NCBI RefSeq assembly: GCF_017309385.1
Contig: NZ_JAFJMJ010000002.1
Span: 682,001-746,000 of the forward strand
From: Amycolatopsis sp. 195334CR
Lineage (GTDB): Bacteria; Actinomycetota; Actinomycetes; Mycobacteriales; Pseudonocardiaceae
DNA: 64,000 bases
Direction: 5' to 3'
The notes beneath the pieces were generated by a model, which saw nothing but the letters and a program-made list of their open reading frames with translations, did not search any database and was not told the DNA's origin. Numbering within the stretch: the first letter of the stretch is position 1; every line of letters begins with the position of its first letter. The translations under genes were made by a program, and so were the position numbers. This document shows positions 16,679 to 25,706 of this stretch, piece after piece.

Positions 16679-17641
16679 ATGAAAGTGCTCGCCTGGCATG
16701 TTCACGGTTCGTGGATGGACGCGTTCGTCCGAGGCCGGCACACCTACGTGTTGCCGGTGCGGCCCGAAGGCGGTCCGTGGGGCCTCGGCCGGGCGGACCG
16801 GCCTTGGCCGGACAACGTGGTCGAAGCGGACGAAGCGGAACTCGCCGACTCCGAATTGGACCTGGTCGTCCTGCAACGGCCGGAGGAGATCGAGCGCGCG
16901 GAGCGGTTGCTCGGCCGCCGCCCCGGCCGGGACGTGCCCGCGGTTTTCGTCGAGCACAACACCCCGCTGGGCGGCGTGCCGGACACCCGGCACCCGCTGG
17001 CGGACCAGAGCGAGATCCCGATCGTCCACGTCACCCACTTCAACCAGCTGATCTGGGATTCCGGCCAGGCGCCGGTGATGGTCATCCCGCACGGCGTGCC
17101 CGATCCCGGCGAGCAGTACACCGGGGCCACCGAACGCGCGGCCGTGGTGATCAACGAACCCCGGCGCCGCGGCAGGCGCACCGGCACCGATCTGCTGCCC
17201 GCGTTCTGCCGGGCCGCGCCGGTCGACCTGTTCGGCATGGGACTGGCCGGGATCAACGAGCACACCGGGGTGGACGGGGAGCGGCTCCGGCCGATCGGTG
17301 ACCTGCCGCTCGCCGACCTGCACCGGGAACTGGCGACGCGGCGCCTCTACCTGCACACCGCGCGGTGGACCTCGCTGGGCCTGTCCCTGATCGAGGCCAT
17401 GCACCTGGGCATGCCGGTGGTGGCGCTGGCGACCACCGAAGCCGCGGTGACCGTGCCGAAGGAGGCGGGCTTCGTCGCCACCGACGTCGGCGCGCTGACC
17501 ACGGCGATCCGGCAACTGATCGACGATCCCGGGCTGGCGCGGGCCGCCGGGAAGGCCGCGCGCGAGCACGCGCTGGCACACCACGGGCTCGAGGCGTTCC
17601 TGCACAACTGGGACACGCTGTTCGGCCGCTTGATGGCATGA
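16679..17641 (+). CDS. Glycosyltransferase family 1/GT-B protein
   Basis: A 320-residue GT-B glycosyltransferase. N-terminal half MKVLAWHVHGSWMDAFVRGRHTY handles the acceptor; the C-terminal donor half carries the family pattern RLYLHTARWTSLGLSLIEAMHLGMPVVALATTEAAVTVP followed by GFVATDVGALTTAIRQLIDDP. Start is the ATG at 16679; the in-frame ATG at 16631 lies in the 65-base gap after the preceding gene and adds no conserved sequence. Only 22 bases separate it from the next glycosyltransferase. Confidence 0.85.
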   Translation: MKVLAWHVHGSWMDAFVRGRHTYVLPVRPEGGPWGLGRADRPWPDNVVEADEAELADSELDLVVLQRPEEIERAERLLGRRPGRDVPAVFVEHNTPLGGVPDTRHPLADQSEIPIVHVTHFNQLIWDSGQAPVMVIPHGVPDPGEQYTGATERAAVVINEPRRRGRRTGTDLLPAFCRAAPVDLFGMGLAGINEHTGVDGERLRPIGDLPLADLHRELATRRLYLHTARWTSLGLSLIEAMHLGMPVVALATTEAAVTVPKEAGFVATDVGALTTAIRQLIDDPGLARAAGKAAREHALAHHGLEAFLHNWDTLFGRLMA

Positions 17642-17663
17642 CCGATTCCGCAGGAGGTAGCCG

Positions 17664-18872
17664 ATGAGGATCGCGATGGTCTCGGAGCACGCCAACCCGC
17701 TGGCGGCACTGGGCGGGGTGGACGCGGGCGGGCAGAACCTGCACGTGGCCGAGCTTTCGGCCGCGCTGGTCAGGGCGGGACATCGCGTCACCGTGCACAC
17801 CCGGCGGGATGATCCGGACCAACCCGGCGAGGTGCTCACCTCGGCCGGGTTCACCGTGCGGCACGTGACAGCGGGTCCGGCCCGGCCGGTGCCGAAGGAC
17901 GAACTCCTGCCGCACATGAACGAGTTCGCGTTGCGCCTGGAACAGGACTGGCTGGCCGAACCGCCGGACGTGGTCCACGCGCACTTCTGGATGTCGGGGC
18001 TGGCCTCGGTGCTGGCGGCGAAGTCCGCCGGCGTCCCGGTGGTCCAGACCTTCCACGCGCTCGGCGTGGTGAAGCGGCGGCACCAGGGCGAGGCGGACAC
18101 CAGCCCGCCGGACCGGCTCCAGATCGAGCGCATGGTGGGCAAGCACGTGGCGCGGATCGCGGCGACCTGTTCGGACGAGGTGTTCGAGCTGATCCGGATG
18201 GGCGTGCCCCGGTCGGCGATCTCGGTGGTGCCGTGCGGGGTGGACCTGAGCCGGTTCGTCCCCACCGGGCCCGCCGAGGAGAAGGGCGCTCGGCACCGCC
18301 TGGTGGCCGTGGGCAGATTGGTGCCGCGCAAGGGTTTCTCCACCGCGATCGCGGCGTTGCGCGGGGTGCCGGACACCGAACTGGTGATCGCCGGCGGCGA
18401 GAACGGGCAGGAGCGGGAGGCCGCGCGGCTGCGCTGGTTCGCGGAGCGGATGGGCGTGGCGGACCGCGTGCACCTGCGGGGCGCGGTGTCCCGCGAGGAC
18501 ATGCCCGCGTTGCTGCGCTCGGCCGACCTGGTGGTCTGCACCCCGTGGTACGAGCCGTTCGGGATCGTGCCGCTGGAGGCGATGGCCTGCGGGGTGCCGG
18601 TGGTGGCCGCGGCGGTCGGCGGGCTGAGCGACACCGTGGTCGACGGGGTCACCGGGGCGCTGGTCCCACCGCGGCAACCGGGCCCGCTGGCGGCGAAGCT
18701 CCGCGAACTGCTGGCCGATCCGGGCGCGCGCGACGGTTTCTCCGCGGCGGCGGTGGACCGGGCCGGTGCGCGGTATTCCTGGGATCGCGTCGCCGCGGAC
18801 ACGAGCCGCGTCTACGCGAACGTGCTTTCCGCGCGGGTGACCGCGCCGATGGCGGCGGGTTCGGCGCGGTGA
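17664..18872 (+). CDS. Glycosyltransferase family 4
   Basis: A 402-residue retaining GT-B enzyme. It begins MRIAMVSEHANPLAALGGVDAGGQNLHVAELSAAL, the GGxxxHV acceptor-side loop typical of sucrose-phosphate synthase/MshA-like GT4 proteins, and contains the donor-binding EPFGIVPLEAMACGVPVVAAAVGG with the E-x7-E motif. A CAGGAGG ribosome site precedes the ATG. MshA itself is possible by fold, but the context in a glycan cluster argues for a polysaccharide glycosyltransferase. Confidence 0.88.
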   Translation: MRIAMVSEHANPLAALGGVDAGGQNLHVAELSAALVRAGHRVTVHTRRDDPDQPGEVLTSAGFTVRHVTAGPARPVPKDELLPHMNEFALRLEQDWLAEPPDVVHAHFWMSGLASVLAAKSAGVPVVQTFHALGVVKRRHQGEADTSPPDRLQIERMVGKHVARIAATCSDEVFELIRMGVPRSAISVVPCGVDLSRFVPTGPAEEKGARHRLVAVGRLVPRKGFSTAIAALRGVPDTELVIAGGENGQEREAARLRWFAERMGVADRVHLRGAVSREDMPALLRSADLVVCTPWYEPFGIVPLEAMACGVPVVAAAVGGLSDTVVDGVTGALVPPRQPGPLAAKLRELLADPGARDGFSAAAVDRAGARYSWDRVAADTSRVYANVLSARVTAPMAAGSAR

Positions 18873-18875
18873 AGC

Positions 18876-18900
18876 GTTTCGCCCGGCGCTGACCGGGTAG
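18876..18900 (+). promoter_or_regulatory. Stress-sigma-type promoter inside glycan cluster
   Basis: GTTT (18876-18879), 15-base spacer, GGGTAG (18895-18900), just after the GT4 stop and 43 bases before the carbamoyltransferase start. One of the best matches in the window. Confidence 0.65.
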
Positions 18901-18943
18901 CGGTAAGGAAAGAGCCAGGCACGATTCACGGAGGTGTGACCGG

Positions 18944-20566
18944 ATGCGGATTCTCGGGATCAATGCCGTGTTCCACGACCCCGCGGCGGCCCTCGTGATC
19001 GACGGCCGGGTGGTGGCCGCGGCGGAGGAAGAACGGTTCAGCCGCCGCAAGCACGGCAAGCGGCCGGTGCCGTTCTCCGCCTGGGAGCAACCGGAACAGG
19101 CCGCGCGGTGGTGCCTGGAGCAGGGCGGCATCGACGTGTCCGAACTGGACGCGGTCGGGTATTCCTACGACCCCTCGCTGGTCGAACCCGACGGCGGTAG
19201 CCTGGATCCGGCGTGGGAGGAATTGCGCACCACCTATGCGCGCCGGGCCCCGCATTTCCTGAAAAGCGCGTTGCCGGGACTCGACCCGGATATCGTCCGG
19301 TTCGTCCGTCACCACGTCGCCCACGCGGCCTCGACCGGGCTCGCCGCACCATTCCGGGATTCGGCGGTCATGGTGGCCGACGGCCGTGGCGAGAACATTT
19401 CCTACCTGGCTGGGGAATACCGCGACGGCAAACTGCTGGAATGGGCCACCCAAGCGCTGCCCCACTCGCTGGGACTGCTCTACGAGGACCTCACCGAGCA
19501 CCTCGGCTTCGCCCGGTCCAGTGACGAGTACAAGGTGATGGCGCTGGCCTCTTACGGCAGGCCGCGCTTCGAACGCGAGTTCCGGGAACTGGTGCACGTC
19601 ACCGGCGACGGCGGCTTCCGCACCGAGCCGGTCGACTGGACCGCGTTCGCGCCCTACCGGAGCGGCGGGTTCGAGCAGGAGCACGCCGATCTGGCCGCGA
19701 CCGTCCAAAAGCGACTCGAAGACGTGCTGCTCGAACTGGCGCGGTGGCTGCACGAGCAGACCGGGCAGAGCAGGCTGACGCTGGCCGGCGGCACCGCGCT
19801 CAACTGCGTGGCGAACAGCCGTCTGCACAACGAAGGGCCGTTCGAGGAGATCTGGGTGCAACCGGCATCCGGTGATTCGGGCACCGCCCTCGGCGCGGCA
19901 CTGCACCTCGCCGCGGAAGCGGGTGAACCGATCGAGCCCATGCCCGGTGCCGACCTCGGCCGCGGCTGGACCGACGAGGAACTGCGGGGCTGGCTCGATC
20001 GCGCCGGGGTGCGGTACGAACGCCCGGACGACGTGGCGGACACCGTCGCCGAAGCCTTGGCGGACAACCGGGTTGTCGCCTGGTTCCAAGGCCGCGCCGA
20101 ATTCGGGCCGAGGGCGCTGGGGCACCGTTCCCTGCTCGCGCACCCCGGGCACAAGGAGAACCTGGAGCGCCTCAACGACGTCAAGGGCCGTGAGCAGTTC
20201 CGGCCGGTGGCGCCGATGGTGCTCGCCGAGCGGGCGGCCGAGATCTTCGGTGGTGGTCCGCTGCCCAGCCCGTACATGCTCTTCGTGCACCGGGTCGCTC
20301 CCGAGTGGACGGACCGGATCCCGGCGGTGACCCATGTGGACGGTACCGCCCGCATCCAGACCGTGGCCGCCGAGGAAAAGCCGTTGCTGGCCAAGATGTT
20401 GCGCGGGTTCGCCGAGCGCACCGGCCTGCCGGTGGTGGTCAACACCAGCCTGAACACCGCGGGCCGCCCGATGGTCGACGACCCGCGCGACGCACTCGAA
20501 TGCTTCGGCTCCAGCCCGGTCGACCTGCTGGCCATCGGCCCCTTCGTGGTGCGGAGGCGGTCATGA
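18944..20566 (+). CDS. Carbamoyltransferase (NodU/CmcH/TobZ family)
   Basis: A 540-residue enzyme that would transfer a carbamoyl group from carbamoyl phosphate, via a carbamoyl-adenylate, to a sugar hydroxyl. The N-terminal Kae1-like domain starts MRILGINAVFHDPAAALVIDG and contains the metal/nucleotide motif RHHVAHAAST, VADGRGENISYL and SSDEYKVMALASYG; the C-terminal YrdC-like part includes FQGRAEFGPRALGHRSLLAHP and VVVNTSLNTAGRPMVDDP. Length is normal for the family. It overlaps the following fusion gene by 4 bases. It points to a carbamoylated product from the cluster. Confidence 0.92.
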   Translation: MRILGINAVFHDPAAALVIDGRVVAAAEEERFSRRKHGKRPVPFSAWEQPEQAARWCLEQGGIDVSELDAVGYSYDPSLVEPDGGSLDPAWEELRTTYARRAPHFLKSALPGLDPDIVRFVRHHVAHAASTGLAAPFRDSAVMVADGRGENISYLAGEYRDGKLLEWATQALPHSLGLLYEDLTEHLGFARSSDEYKVMALASYGRPRFEREFRELVHVTGDGGFRTEPVDWTAFAPYRSGGFEQEHADLAATVQKRLEDVLLELARWLHEQTGQSRLTLAGGTALNCVANSRLHNEGPFEEIWVQPASGDSGTALGAALHLAAEAGEPIEPMPGADLGRGWTDEELRGWLDRAGVRYERPDDVADTVAEALADNRVVAWFQGRAEFGPRALGHRSLLAHPGHKENLERLNDVKGREQFRPVAPMVLAERAAEIFGGGPLPSPYMLFVHRVAPEWTDRIPAVTHVDGTARIQTVAAEEKPLLAKMLRGFAERTGLPVVVNTSLNTAGRPMVDDPRDALECFGSSPVDLLAIGPFVVRRRS

Positions 20567-22023
20567 CCGAGTACACCGTGGTGGTGCCGACCACCGGACG
20601 GCCGACCCTGCACACCCTGCTCGGCGGGCTCGACCACGGGGACGGCCCGGCGCCCGCGGAGATCATCGTGGTCGACGACCGGCCCGGCGGTGAGGAACTC
20701 GAACTGCCGCAGCTGACCTTGCCGGTCCGCGTGCTGCGCAGCGGCGGCCGCGGCCCGGCGGGTGCGCGGAACCTGGGCTGGCAGGCGGCGAACACCGAAT
20801 GGATCGCCTTCCTCGACGACGACGTCCGCGTGCCCCACGACTGGCGGAAGCTCCTGGCCGAGGATCTGCGGGACGACGTCGACGCCTCGCAGGGACGGAT
20901 TCACGTGCCCCTGCCACCGGACCGCCGCCCCACCGACGACGAGCGCGGCACGGCCGGACTCGCCACTGCCCGCTGGATCACCGCCGACATGGCCTACCGC
21001 CGCCGGGTGCTGGTCGCCGTGGGCGGTTTCGACGAACGCTTCCCCCGCGCCTTCCGGGAAGACGCCGATCTCGCCCTGCGCGCGGAGCGGGCGGGCCACC
21101 GGCTCGCGATGGGGGGCCGGGTCGCGATCCACCCCGCCCGCCGCGCCGACTTCTTCGCCAGCGTGCGCGCGCAACGCGGGAACGCCGACAACGCCTTGAT
21201 GCGCGCGAAGTTCGGGCGCAACTGGCGCACCGACACCGGCGAAGGGCCCGGGCGCATCGGCAGGCACGCGCTGACCACCGCGAGCGCCGCCGCGGCGCTC
21301 GGCCTGGCGGTGGCGAAGCACCCGTTGGCCAAGTTCGCCGCCGGAGCCTGGCTGGGGTTGACCCTCGAGTTCGCCGCGCGCCGGATCCTGCCGGGGCCGA
21401 AGACGGCCGACGAACTCGCGCGCATGCTGGTGACGAGCGTGCTCATCCCGCCGGCCGCGTCGGCGTACCGGCTGGCCGGGGAACTCCGCGTGCGCTCGGC
21501 TCGCCCGCCCGCCGCGGTGCTGTTCGACCGCGACGACACGCTGATCACCGACGTGCCCTACCTCGCCGACGCGGATCAGGTCAAACCCCTGCCCGGTGTC
21601 GAGGAAGCGTTGCGGCGCCTGCGTTCGCGCGGTGTCCGCGTCGGTGTGGTGAGCAACCAGTCGGGGGTTTCGCACGGGCTGATCACCCCCGAGCAACTGA
21701 CCGCGGTGAACTCCAAAGTGGACGAACTGCTCGGCCCGTTCGACACCTGGCAGGTCTGCGTGCACCGCGACGCCGACGCGTGCGGGTGCCGCAAACCCCA
21801 GCCGGGCCTGGTCGAACAGGCCGCGCGGGAACTGGACGTGCCGGTCGGGCGGTGCGTGGTCATCGGTGACATCGGCTCGGACGTGCGCGCGGCGCTGTCG
21901 GCGGGCGCGCGGGCGATCCTGGTGCCGACCGAGAAGACCAAGCCCGAGGAGATCGAGCACGCGCGCCGGTACGCCCAGGTCGCGGAAACCGTGGACGACG
22001 CCGTCGAATTGGTCTTCTCGTGA
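20563..22023 (+). CDS. Fusion of GT2 glycosyltransferase and GmhB-type HAD phosphatase
   Basis: A 486-residue two-domain protein. Residues 1-270 form a GT2 domain (TVVVPTTGRPTLHTLLGG, FLDDDVRVPHDW, GGFDERFPRAFREDADLALRAERAGH). A hydrophobic stretch around 235-300 links to a C-terminal HAD-IIIA phosphatase (about 318-486) with motif I LFDRDDTLITD, SNQSGVSHG and IGDIGSDVRAALSAGA. Its zinc loop CVHRDADACGCRKPQPG is diagnostic of D-glycero-D-manno-heptose 1,7-bisphosphate 7-phosphatase (GmhB). The fusion couples a heptose-pathway step to a glycosyltransferase. Coupled by 4-base overlaps on both sides. Confidence 0.9.
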   Translation: MTEYTVVVPTTGRPTLHTLLGGLDHGDGPAPAEIIVVDDRPGGEELELPQLTLPVRVLRSGGRGPAGARNLGWQAANTEWIAFLDDDVRVPHDWRKLLAEDLRDDVDASQGRIHVPLPPDRRPTDDERGTAGLATARWITADMAYRRRVLVAVGGFDERFPRAFREDADLALRAERAGHRLAMGGRVAIHPARRADFFASVRAQRGNADNALMRAKFGRNWRTDTGEGPGRIGRHALTTASAAAALGLAVAKHPLAKFAAGAWLGLTLEFAARRILPGPKTADELARMLVTSVLIPPAASAYRLAGELRVRSARPPAAVLFDRDDTLITDVPYLADADQVKPLPGVEEALRRLRSRGVRVGVVSNQSGVSHGLITPEQLTAVNSKVDELLGPFDTWQVCVHRDADACGCRKPQPGLVEQAARELDVPVGRCVVIGDIGSDVRAALSAGARAILVPTEKTKPEEIEHARRYAQVAETVDDAVELVFS

Positions 22024-23057
22024 GCGGGCACGTGCTGGTGGTCCGGTCGGACAACCTCGGTGACGTGCTGCTGGCCGGGCCCGCGGTCCGCGCCGTGGCG
22101 GCCGGTGCCGGCGAGGTGACGTTCCTGGCGGGACCACGTGGCCGGGCGGCGGCGGAGCTGCTGCCCGGCGTGGACCGCGTGCTGGAGTGGTGCGCGCCGT
22201 GGATCGACCCGGAACCGCCCGAGGTCACCGCGGCGGGCATGGCCGCGTTCCGCGACCGGATCCACGCGCTGGCCCCGGATCGCGCCCTCGTGCTGACCTC
22301 GTTCCACCAGTCGCCGTTGCCGATGGCACTGGCCCTGCGGGAAGCCGGGGTGCGGTGGATCGGTGCGATCAGCGAGGACTACCCGGGCGCGCTGCTCGAT
22401 CTGCGGCACCGGGTCGACGGTGATCCGCCCGAAGCGGAGCGGGCGCTGTCGCTGGCCGAGGCCGCCGGATTCCGGCTGCCCGCCGGTGACGACGGGGGGC
22501 TGGCGATCACCGGTCCACTGCCCGACGTTTCCGCGCTCACCGGCGAACCCGGTTACGTGGTCGTGCACCCCGCCGCGTCCGCGCCCGCCAGGGAATGGGG
22601 CGTGGACCGGTACGCGGCGGCGGTCCGGTTGCTGGTCGAGCACGGGCACCGGGTGGTGCTCACCGGCGCGCCCGGTGACCGGGAACTGACCCGGCGGATC
22701 GCCTGCCCCGGTGCGCTGGACCTGACCGGCCGCACCGGACTGGCCGGGCTGGCCGCGGTGCTGGCCGGGGCGGCGGTGGTGGTGGCGCCCAACACCGGAC
22801 CCGCCCACCTCGCCGCCGCCGTGGGCACGCCGGTGGTCTCGCTGTTCGCCCCGGTGGTGCCCGCCGCCCGCTGGGCGCCCTACGGCGTGCCCGTGGTGCT
22901 GCTGGGCGACCAGGACGCGGCCTGCCGCGGCAGCCGGGCGAGGCAGTGCCCGGTGCCCGGCCACCCGTGCCTGGACCGGGTGGGCGTGGACGAGGTGCTG
23001 AACGCGGTGCGGCGGCTCACTTCGGTGGAACTGGAGCAAACGGGAGGTGCAGCGTGA
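22020..23057 (+). CDS. GT9 heptosyltransferase-like glycosyltransferase (first)
   Basis: A 345-residue GT-B protein of the GT9/lipopolysaccharide heptosyltransferase family. Family landmarks are VLVVRSDNLGDVLLAGPAVRAV at the N-terminus (catalytic Asp of the DxLGD loop), VVVHPAASAPAREWGVDRYAAAVRLL, and the ADP-heptose-side motif VVAPNTGPAHLAAAVGTPVVSLFAP. Start GTG at 22020 overlaps the previous stop. In Gram-negative bacteria these enzymes build LPS core; here a lipid or glycan acceptor of another kind must be used. Confidence 0.88.
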   Translation: MSGHVLVVRSDNLGDVLLAGPAVRAVAAGAGEVTFLAGPRGRAAAELLPGVDRVLEWCAPWIDPEPPEVTAAGMAAFRDRIHALAPDRALVLTSFHQSPLPMALALREAGVRWIGAISEDYPGALLDLRHRVDGDPPEAERALSLAEAAGFRLPAGDDGGLAITGPLPDVSALTGEPGYVVVHPAASAPAREWGVDRYAAAVRLLVEHGHRVVLTGAPGDRELTRRIACPGALDLTGRTGLAGLAAVLAGAAVVVAPNTGPAHLAAAVGTPVVSLFAPVVPAARWAPYGVPVVLLGDQDAACRGSRARQCPVPGHPCLDRVGVDEVLNAVRRLTSVELEQTGGAA

Positions 23058-23626
23058 TCACGGAACATTTCACGGCGCTCAGTGAAGCGCTGGGGCGGCT
23101 GGGTTCGGCCGCCCCGACGATCGACCGGTGGGGACGGCACCTCGCCACCGTGCTGGGGTCCGGCGGGCGGCTGCTGGCCGCGGGAAACGGCGGCAGCGCC
23201 GCGGAAGCCCAGCACCTGACCGGCGAACTGGTCGGCCGGTACCTGCACGACCGGCCGCCGTTCTCGGCGATCGCGCTGCACGCGGACACCTCCGCCGGTA
23301 CCGCGATCGTCAACGACTACGGCGAGCAGGAACTGTTCGCCCGCCAGGTGCAGGCCCACGGCCGCGCCGGGGACGTGCTGGTGCTGCTGTCCACCAGCGG
23401 CCGCAGCCAGAACGTCTGCGCCGCCGCGAAGGTCGCGCACGAGGAGGGCTTGACCACCTGGGCGATGACCGGCCCGCTGCCGAACAACCTGGCCGCGTTG
23501 TGCGACGACACCATCGCCGTCGAAGCCGAGTCCACCGCGACCGTGCAGGAGGCGCACCTGGCGATCGTGCACACCCTCTGCGCGGTCTTCGACCGGGCCA
23601 TCGGCGTGGAAGGCATGGTCGCGTGA
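23054..23626 (+). CDS. gmhA: Sedoheptulose 7-phosphate isomerase
   Basis: A 190-residue SIS-domain isomerase converting sedoheptulose 7-phosphate to D-glycero-D-manno-heptose 7-phosphate, the first heptose-pathway step. The SIS core shows GNGGSAAEAQHLTGELVGRY, VNDYGEQELFARQV, LLSTSGRSQNV and a C-terminal TATVQEAHLAIVHTLC with the active-site Gln/Glu/His cluster. Start is GTG at 23054, overlapping the GT9 stop (GTGA). Length is normal for GmhA. Confidence 0.93.
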   Translation: MITEHFTALSEALGRLGSAAPTIDRWGRHLATVLGSGGRLLAAGNGGSAAEAQHLTGELVGRYLHDRPPFSAIALHADTSAGTAIVNDYGEQELFARQVQAHGRAGDVLVLLSTSGRSQNVCAAAKVAHEEGLTTWAMTGPLPNNLAALCDDTIAVEAESTATVQEAHLAIVHTLCAVFDRAIGVEGMVA

Positions 23627-24999
23627 GCCCCGCCGGACGAGGTCCGCTGGTCGTCGTCGGCGACGCGCTGCTCGACGTCGACGTGGACGGCACCGCGGAC
23701 CGGTTGTGCCCCGACGCCCCGGTCCCGGTGGTGGACGTGGTGCGCGAGTGGCAGCGCCCCGGGGGCGCGGGCCTGGCCGCCAAGCTCGCCGCGCGCTCGG
23801 CGCCGGAGGTCGTGCTGCTCACCGCGCTCGGTGACGACGAGGCGGGCGAGCGGCTGCGGGCGTTGCTGGGCACCGAGGTCGACGTGCTCGCCCTGCCGCT
23901 GGCGGGCGGCACTCCGAGCAAGAAGCGGATCCGCGCGGGTGGTCAGCCGATCGTCCGCCTCGACGAGGGCGACGGGCGGCTGGCCGACGTCCGGTCCCAC
24001 GCCGGCGCCACCGAACTGCTGCGGAGTGCGTCCGGGGTGCTGGTCGCCGACTACGGCCGGGGCGTCGCGGCCAACGCGATGATCCGCCGCCTGCTCGCCG
24101 AAGCGGCCCGCCGGGTGCCGCTGGTGTGGGACCCGCACCCCCGCGGTGCCCCGCCGGTGCGCGGCAGCAGGCTGGTCACGCCCAACGACAGCGAGGCCGC
24201 GCGGTTCGCCGGTGGCCAGGGACCGCCCGACGAGCTGGCCCGGACCCTGCGGATGACCTGGGGCTGTGCCGCTGTCGCGGTGACGCTGGGCGCCGACGGC
24301 GCGGTGCTCGCCGACGCCGAGCAGACCCGGATGACCGTGGTGCCCGACGGGTGCCGCGTCTCCGCCGGTTCGCGGCCGGACACCTGCGGCGCGGGCGACC
24401 GGTTCTCCAGCGCCGCGGCGGCCGCGCTGCACGACGGCGCCGACACCGCCGAAGCCGTGGACATCGCGGTCGAGGCGGCGGCCCGGTTCGTCGCGGCGGG
24501 TGCGGCGGGCTCGCTCTCCGAACAACCACCCCTGCCGCGCGGGGCCTTGGAAGCCGCCGGGCAGTCGGCGTTCGCGCTGGCGGCGAAGGTCCGGGCCCGC
24601 GGCGGGAAGCTGGTGGCCACCGGCGGCTGCTTCGACCTGCTGCACCCCGGCCACCTGACCTTGCTGGAACACGCCCGCTCGCTGGGGGACGCGCTGGTCG
24701 TCTGCCTGAACTCCGACGAATCCGTCCGGCGCCTGAAGGGCGAGACCCGGCCGATCCTGGCCGCGCCCGACCGGGCCCGGCTGCTGAACGGCCTCGCCGC
24801 GGTCGACGCGGTGGTGGTGTTCGGCGAGGACACCCCGGAACGGGTGCTCGACCGGCTCGCCCCGGACGTGTGGGTCAAGGGCGGCGACTACGCCGGGCCG
24901 GACCTGCCCGAGGCCGGGGTGGTCCGGCGGCACGGCGGCGAAGTCGTGCTGGTGCCGGTGCTGGACGGCTACTCGACCAGCCGCCTGGTCGCCCGATGA
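23623..24999 (+). CDS. hldE: Bifunctional heptose 7-phosphate kinase / heptose 1-phosphate adenylyltransferase
   Basis: A 458-residue HldE-type enzyme. The N-terminal ribokinase-fold kinase (about 1-300) carries the phosphoacceptor/anion-hole motif TCGAGDRFSSA. The C-terminal cytidylyltransferase-fold domain (about 320-458) starts GGKLVATGGCFDLLHPGHLTLLEHA with the HxGH motif (HPGH) and has WVKGGDYAGPDLPE. Together they would make ADP-D-glycero-beta-D-manno-heptose with the GmhB domain of the fusion protein acting between the two steps. GTG start at 23623 overlaps gmhA. In kinase motif DTCGAGD the usual V/T-GAGD is slightly altered but the catalytic Asp is kept. Confidence 0.93.
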   Translation: MSPAGRGPLVVVGDALLDVDVDGTADRLCPDAPVPVVDVVREWQRPGGAGLAAKLAARSAPEVVLLTALGDDEAGERLRALLGTEVDVLALPLAGGTPSKKRIRAGGQPIVRLDEGDGRLADVRSHAGATELLRSASGVLVADYGRGVAANAMIRRLLAEAARRVPLVWDPHPRGAPPVRGSRLVTPNDSEAARFAGGQGPPDELARTLRMTWGCAAVAVTLGADGAVLADAEQTRMTVVPDGCRVSAGSRPDTCGAGDRFSSAAAAALHDGADTAEAVDIAVEAAARFVAAGAAGSLSEQPPLPRGALEAAGQSAFALAAKVRARGGKLVATGGCFDLLHPGHLTLLEHARSLGDALVVCLNSDESVRRLKGETRPILAAPDRARLLNGLAAVDAVVVFGEDTPERVLDRLAPDVWVKGGDYAGPDLPEAGVVRRHGGEVVLVPVLDGYSTSRLVAR

Positions 25000-25019
25000 G
25001 CGTTGTGCGAAGGAGGAAC

Positions 25020-25706
25020 ATGACAGAGCTGGGCACGGTACTGATCTCCGGCGGCGCCTCCGGACTCGGTGCCGCCACGGTCGAAGCGGTGCGGGAAGCC
25101 GGTGGCTCCCCGGTGGTGCTCGACCGCGATCCGCCCGCGAGCGGCGTGCCGCACGAGCGGGTCGACGTGACCGACACCGAGGCGACCACCGCGGCGGTGC
25201 ACCGGCTCGCCGAGGAAGCGGGTGGGCTCGACGCGGTGTTCACCGCGGCGGGCGTGGACGTGCCGGGCACGCTGACCTCGGTGCCGGTGGACACCTGGGA
25301 GAACGTGGTCCGGGTCAACCTGTTCGGCACCGCCGCCGTGGTGCGGGCCGCCCTGCCGCACCTCGAGCGCTCGCGGGGTTCGGTGGTCACCTGCGCCTCC
25401 ACCCTCGGCATCAAGGCGGTCAGCGACGCCACCGCCTACTGCGCCGGGAAGTTCGGCGTGGTCGGCTTCACCAGGGCGCTGGCCGCGGAGACGGCCGGCC
25501 GGGTCGGGGTCACCCTGCTGGTGCCCGGCGGCATGCACACCGCCTTCTTCGACGCCAGGGAGGACCGGTACAAACCACCGGCGGACGCGAAGCTGAACCG
25601 GCCGGAGGACGTGGCCAGGACCGTGGTGTTCGCGCTGAGCCAGCCGGCCGGCTCTCAGGTGCGTGAGCTCGTGGTCTGCTCGGACGAAGAATCCTCCTGG
25701 CCATGA
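25020..25706 (+). CDS. Classical short-chain dehydrogenase
   Basis: A 228-residue classical SDR with cofactor motif LISGGASGLGAATVE (near 8-22), the catalytic serine in VVTCASTLG and YCAGKFGVVGF in place of the canonical YxxxK (Y and K kept: YCAGK). It ends in SQVRELVVCSDEESSWP. AGGAGG lies 6 bases before the ATG. It is not HldD, which is an extended SDR of about 310-330 residues, so it does not supply the missing heptose epimerase on sequence grounds. Substrate unknown; a keto-sugar reduction is a reasonable guess. Confidence 0.82.
   Translation: MTELGTVLISGGASGLGAATVEAVREAGGSPVVLDRDPPASGVPHERVDVTDTEATTAAVHRLAEEAGGLDAVFTAAGVDVPGTLTSVPVDTWENVVRVNLFGTAAVVRAALPHLERSRGSVVTCASTLGIKAVSDATAYCAGKFGVVGFTRALAAETAGRVGVTLLVPGGMHTAFFDAREDRYKPPADAKLNRPEDVARTVVFALSQPAGSQVRELVVCSDEESSWP

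Noticed and set aside
19654..22137. Long minus-strand open frame of about 827 codons across the carbamoyltransferase and GT2-GmhB genes
   Set aside because: Antisense shadow of well-supported plus-strand genes.
25020..25706. SDR as the missing HldD heptose epimerase
   Set aside because: It is a 228-residue classical SDR; HldD is an extended SDR with a larger C-terminal domain.
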